In this document: one piece after another, positions 14,571-15,774 of the stretch
Layout: every line of letters starts with the position of its first letter
How positions within the stretch are numbered: position 1 is the stretch's first letter
Assembly (NCBI GenBank): GCA_034189325.1
Contig: JAXHUM010000118.1
Span: forward strand, 1-15,774
DNA from: JAXHUM01 sp034189325
GTDB taxonomy: Bacteria; Desulfobacterota; DSM-4660; Desulfatiglandales; Desulfatiglandaceae
Direction of reading: 5' to 3'
DNA: 15,774 nucleotides
Notes under the pieces: generated by a model
The model's database searches: none
Told to the model about the DNA's origin: nothing
What the model saw: only the letters and a program-made list of their open reading frames with translations
Translations under genes and position numbers: made by a program

Positions 14571-15427
14571 GATTTTTCATCGCTCTGAAGCATTTCAAAT
14601 CGCTCTGATTTTATCAATTCTCTTATTATATCCACAAATGCGTCAGGCGCTGCATAGTCCGGATGGCTTCTGAAAAGAAGCGTCATGCGCATCAACTCGT
14701 CAAATTCATTCATATTCTCCCTGGCTTCATTGCTTTTCTTAGGACGGCACGGGTGATCGGCAAAAAGCATGTTTTTGGGGTCAATGGTGCCGGTTTTCTC
14801 AACATAACAGGGAAATATTTTTTCACAATGACAGCGATTGTCAGGATTGAAGAGGCCGCATTGGGCGGCCATGAAATCAAGGATCATCTTTCTCGCCCGT
14901 GAAAGGCGCTTTCGAAAAGAGTCGGACGTGATATCCAAAATCTGTCCGCCTTCAAGGCTTGTGACTCCAAAGACATCGCCCAGGATAAAAGTGATGCGGT
15001 TCTCTGGACTTAAGCATCGGAGCAAAGTCTGCATACAAAGGAGTTTCATCTCTTCGACCATAAGAATCTGTTCGGATTCGTTGTAGACCTGATTCCCGGA
15101 ATAGGAGAGCCCCTCTTCAATCATTGTCTCGGAGATCTCGAAAGTCAATTCACGCCGTTTCACCCGACTTTTTCGATTCGTGAGCAGATGATTGGAGGCG
15201 ACGCTGTATGCCCATGTCATGAATCTGCTTTCTCCCCTGAACCTGCCTAAATGGGTGATGATCTTGATCAATATTTCCTGCGTTTCATCTTTTGCGTCAT
15301 CCGGATAGTAGAGCATCCGAAGGGCGAGACCGTAGATCCTGTCTTGAATACGTAAAACCAGTTCCTCGAGGGCACGTTTTTCGCCCTCTTTTGCGCGTTC
15401 TACCAGACTCTCCAGAGAAATGGCCAT
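14567..15427 (-). CDS. ECF-type sigma-70 family sigma factor with Cys-rich C-terminal extension
   Basis: The 286-residue protein has sigma region 2 at about 25-90 (DDAKDETQEILIKIITHLGR, RFMTWAYSVASNHLL) and region 4 at about 122-185 (LSPENRITFIL, SDSFRKRLSRARK). Region 3 is absent, as in ECF factors. About 100 residues follow region 4 and begin with a cysteine cluster, QCGLFNPDNRCHCEKIFPC (Cys 190, 199, 201, 207). Such tails occur in some ECF groups and may sense metal or redox state, replacing a separate anti-sigma factor; no anti-sigma gene is seen beside it. It directs RNA polymerase to a specific promoter set. The next gene downstream is the TetR regulator. The ribosome binding site is weak (AAGAA only). 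An imperfect palindrome lies 33 bases upstream of the start. Confidence 0.93.
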   Translation of the reverse strand: MAISLESLVERAKEGEKRALEELVLRIQDRIYGLALRMLYYPDDAKDETQEILIKIITHLGRFRGESRFMTWAYSVASNHLLTNRKSRVKRRELTFEISETMIEEGLSYSGNQVYNESEQILMVEEMKLLCMQTLLRCLSPENRITFILGDVFGVTSLEGGQILDITSDSFRKRLSRARKMILDFMAAQCGLFNPDNRCHCEKIFPCYVEKTGTIDPKNMLFADHPCRPKKSNEARENMNEFDELMRMTLLFRSHPDYAAPDAFVDIIRELIKSERFEMLQSDEKS

Positions 15428-15459
15428 TATTTCTTATACCCAGTACGTGGTCTTTATCT

Positions 15460-15476
15460 CTTTAGACGGTCTTAAG
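15460..15476. promoter_or_regulatory. imperfect palindrome upstream of the sigma gene
   Basis: CTTTAGAC-G-GTCTTAAG is an 8-1-8 inverted repeat with one mismatch, 33 bases before the sigma start codon. Its TAGAC/GTCT half-sites resemble those of the operator in front of the TetR gene, so the same repressor might bind both. Confidence 0.3.
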
Positions 15477-15774
15477 TCCCTATCTGTGACGTTGTTACTG
15501 AAAAAGATCATCACTCATCAAAAGAATTCGGCTATTGATAGGTCTTTTACCCTTATTGGAAGGCGCAAAACAGATGGAGCCGGCGCCATTTAAGGCCCGG
15601 CATCACTGTAATCAAACAGAAAGAAAAGAGGGAGGCATTGTAAGGGGATATCCGCCACCCCGCCGCCTTCGTTGAAGGGAGGTGGCGGATTTCCCGGTCA
15701 TAGGGAATGGACAGGGATAAAGGCCCGATCAGCGATAAGGTCAGCCGTGCTGCTCGGAATGGATGATTGACCGG
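15477..15774. other. upstream intergenic region, no gene recognised
   Basis: No supported open frame is present in either direction between the sigma gene and the window end. The stretch carries the long hairpin at 15650-15690 and otherwise nothing I can assign. Confidence 0.5.
15650..15690. terminator. strong GC-rich hairpin, possible terminator
   Basis: ATCCGCCACC (15650-15659) pairs perfectly with GGTGGCGGAT (15681-15690), and CCTTC-GTT-GAAGG (15666-15678) forms a second stem inside. The flanking T-run is short (TTT on the plus side), so this may be an intrinsic terminator of a gene outside the window or just a structured repeat. Confidence 0.4.

Noticed and set aside
14506..14598. Longer N terminus for the TetR protein
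   Set aside because: It would overlap the sigma gene and translate through the promoter and operator; the family normally starts close to the helix-turn-helix, as at 14505.
1..15774. CRISPR array, tRNA, rRNA or insertion sequence
   Set aside because: No regularly spaced repeats, no tRNA-like cloverleaf or rRNA sequence noticed by eye, and no transposase-like protein.

Overview
The window looks like chromosome from an anaerobic, iron-sulfur-rich bacterium, most likely of the Desulfobacterota (former Deltaproteobacteria). The reasons are a paired 2-hydroxyacyl-CoA dehydratase system, several small proteins with the CxxCx4C...C iron-sulfur motif seen in corrinoid/CO-dehydrogenase proteins, a DUF3786 protein, a TIGR04076 protein and a probable selenoprotein. 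This is inferred from gene content; no rRNA or tRNA gene was seen. Every supported gene lies on the minus strand, so transcription runs from high to low coordinates. All long plus-strand open frames are antisense shadows.

Reading in the direction of transcription: (1) 15427-13912 is a regulatory pair, an ECF-type sigma factor with a Cys-rich C-terminal tail and then a TetR regulator with its own promoter and operator. The TetR frame is interrupted by one in-frame TGA where a Cys codon is expected, and resumes in frame for 93 more codons. A hairpin with bacterial SECIS geometry follows the TGA, so this is a candidate selenocysteine-containing redox regulator. (2) 13693-10478 is an operon of two 2-hydroxyacyl-CoA dehydratase/benzoyl-CoA reductase-like subunits and a beta-hydroxyacid dehydrogenase. 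The activating ATPase is not in the window. (3) 10391-7242 holds an untidy stretch of short frames, an unrecognised 177-residue protein and a large RND/MMPL-type exporter. (4) 7173-4328 holds tightly packed or overlapping genes: a Cys-containing small protein, an M24 (Xaa-Pro-type) metallopeptidase, a possible 61-codon gene, a small zinc-ribbon protein and an alpha/beta hydrolase. (5) 4153-3260 is an unusual regulator joining a four-Cys iron-sulfur motif to a LuxR-type DNA-binding domain. It is preceded by two perfect inverted repeats and followed by a terminator-like hairpin. (6) 2503-135 is a run of small Cys-rich genes (unrecognised seven-Cys protein, Fe-S/DUF3786 protein, a frameshifted Cys-cluster peptide, TIGR04076 protein, another frameshifted gene).

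The longest gap between genes (2504-3259) contains a roughly 300-bp nested imperfect palindrome that looks like a foldback or MITE-type repeat. Two small genes near the left end each need one extra A in an A-run to restore a sensible reading frame. This may be sequencing error, recent mutation or real frameshifting.

A reasonable but inferred picture is a redox-aware accessory region: thiol, selenol or Fe-S regulators beside CoA-thioester dehydration chemistry, an exporter and small metal/thiol proteins.
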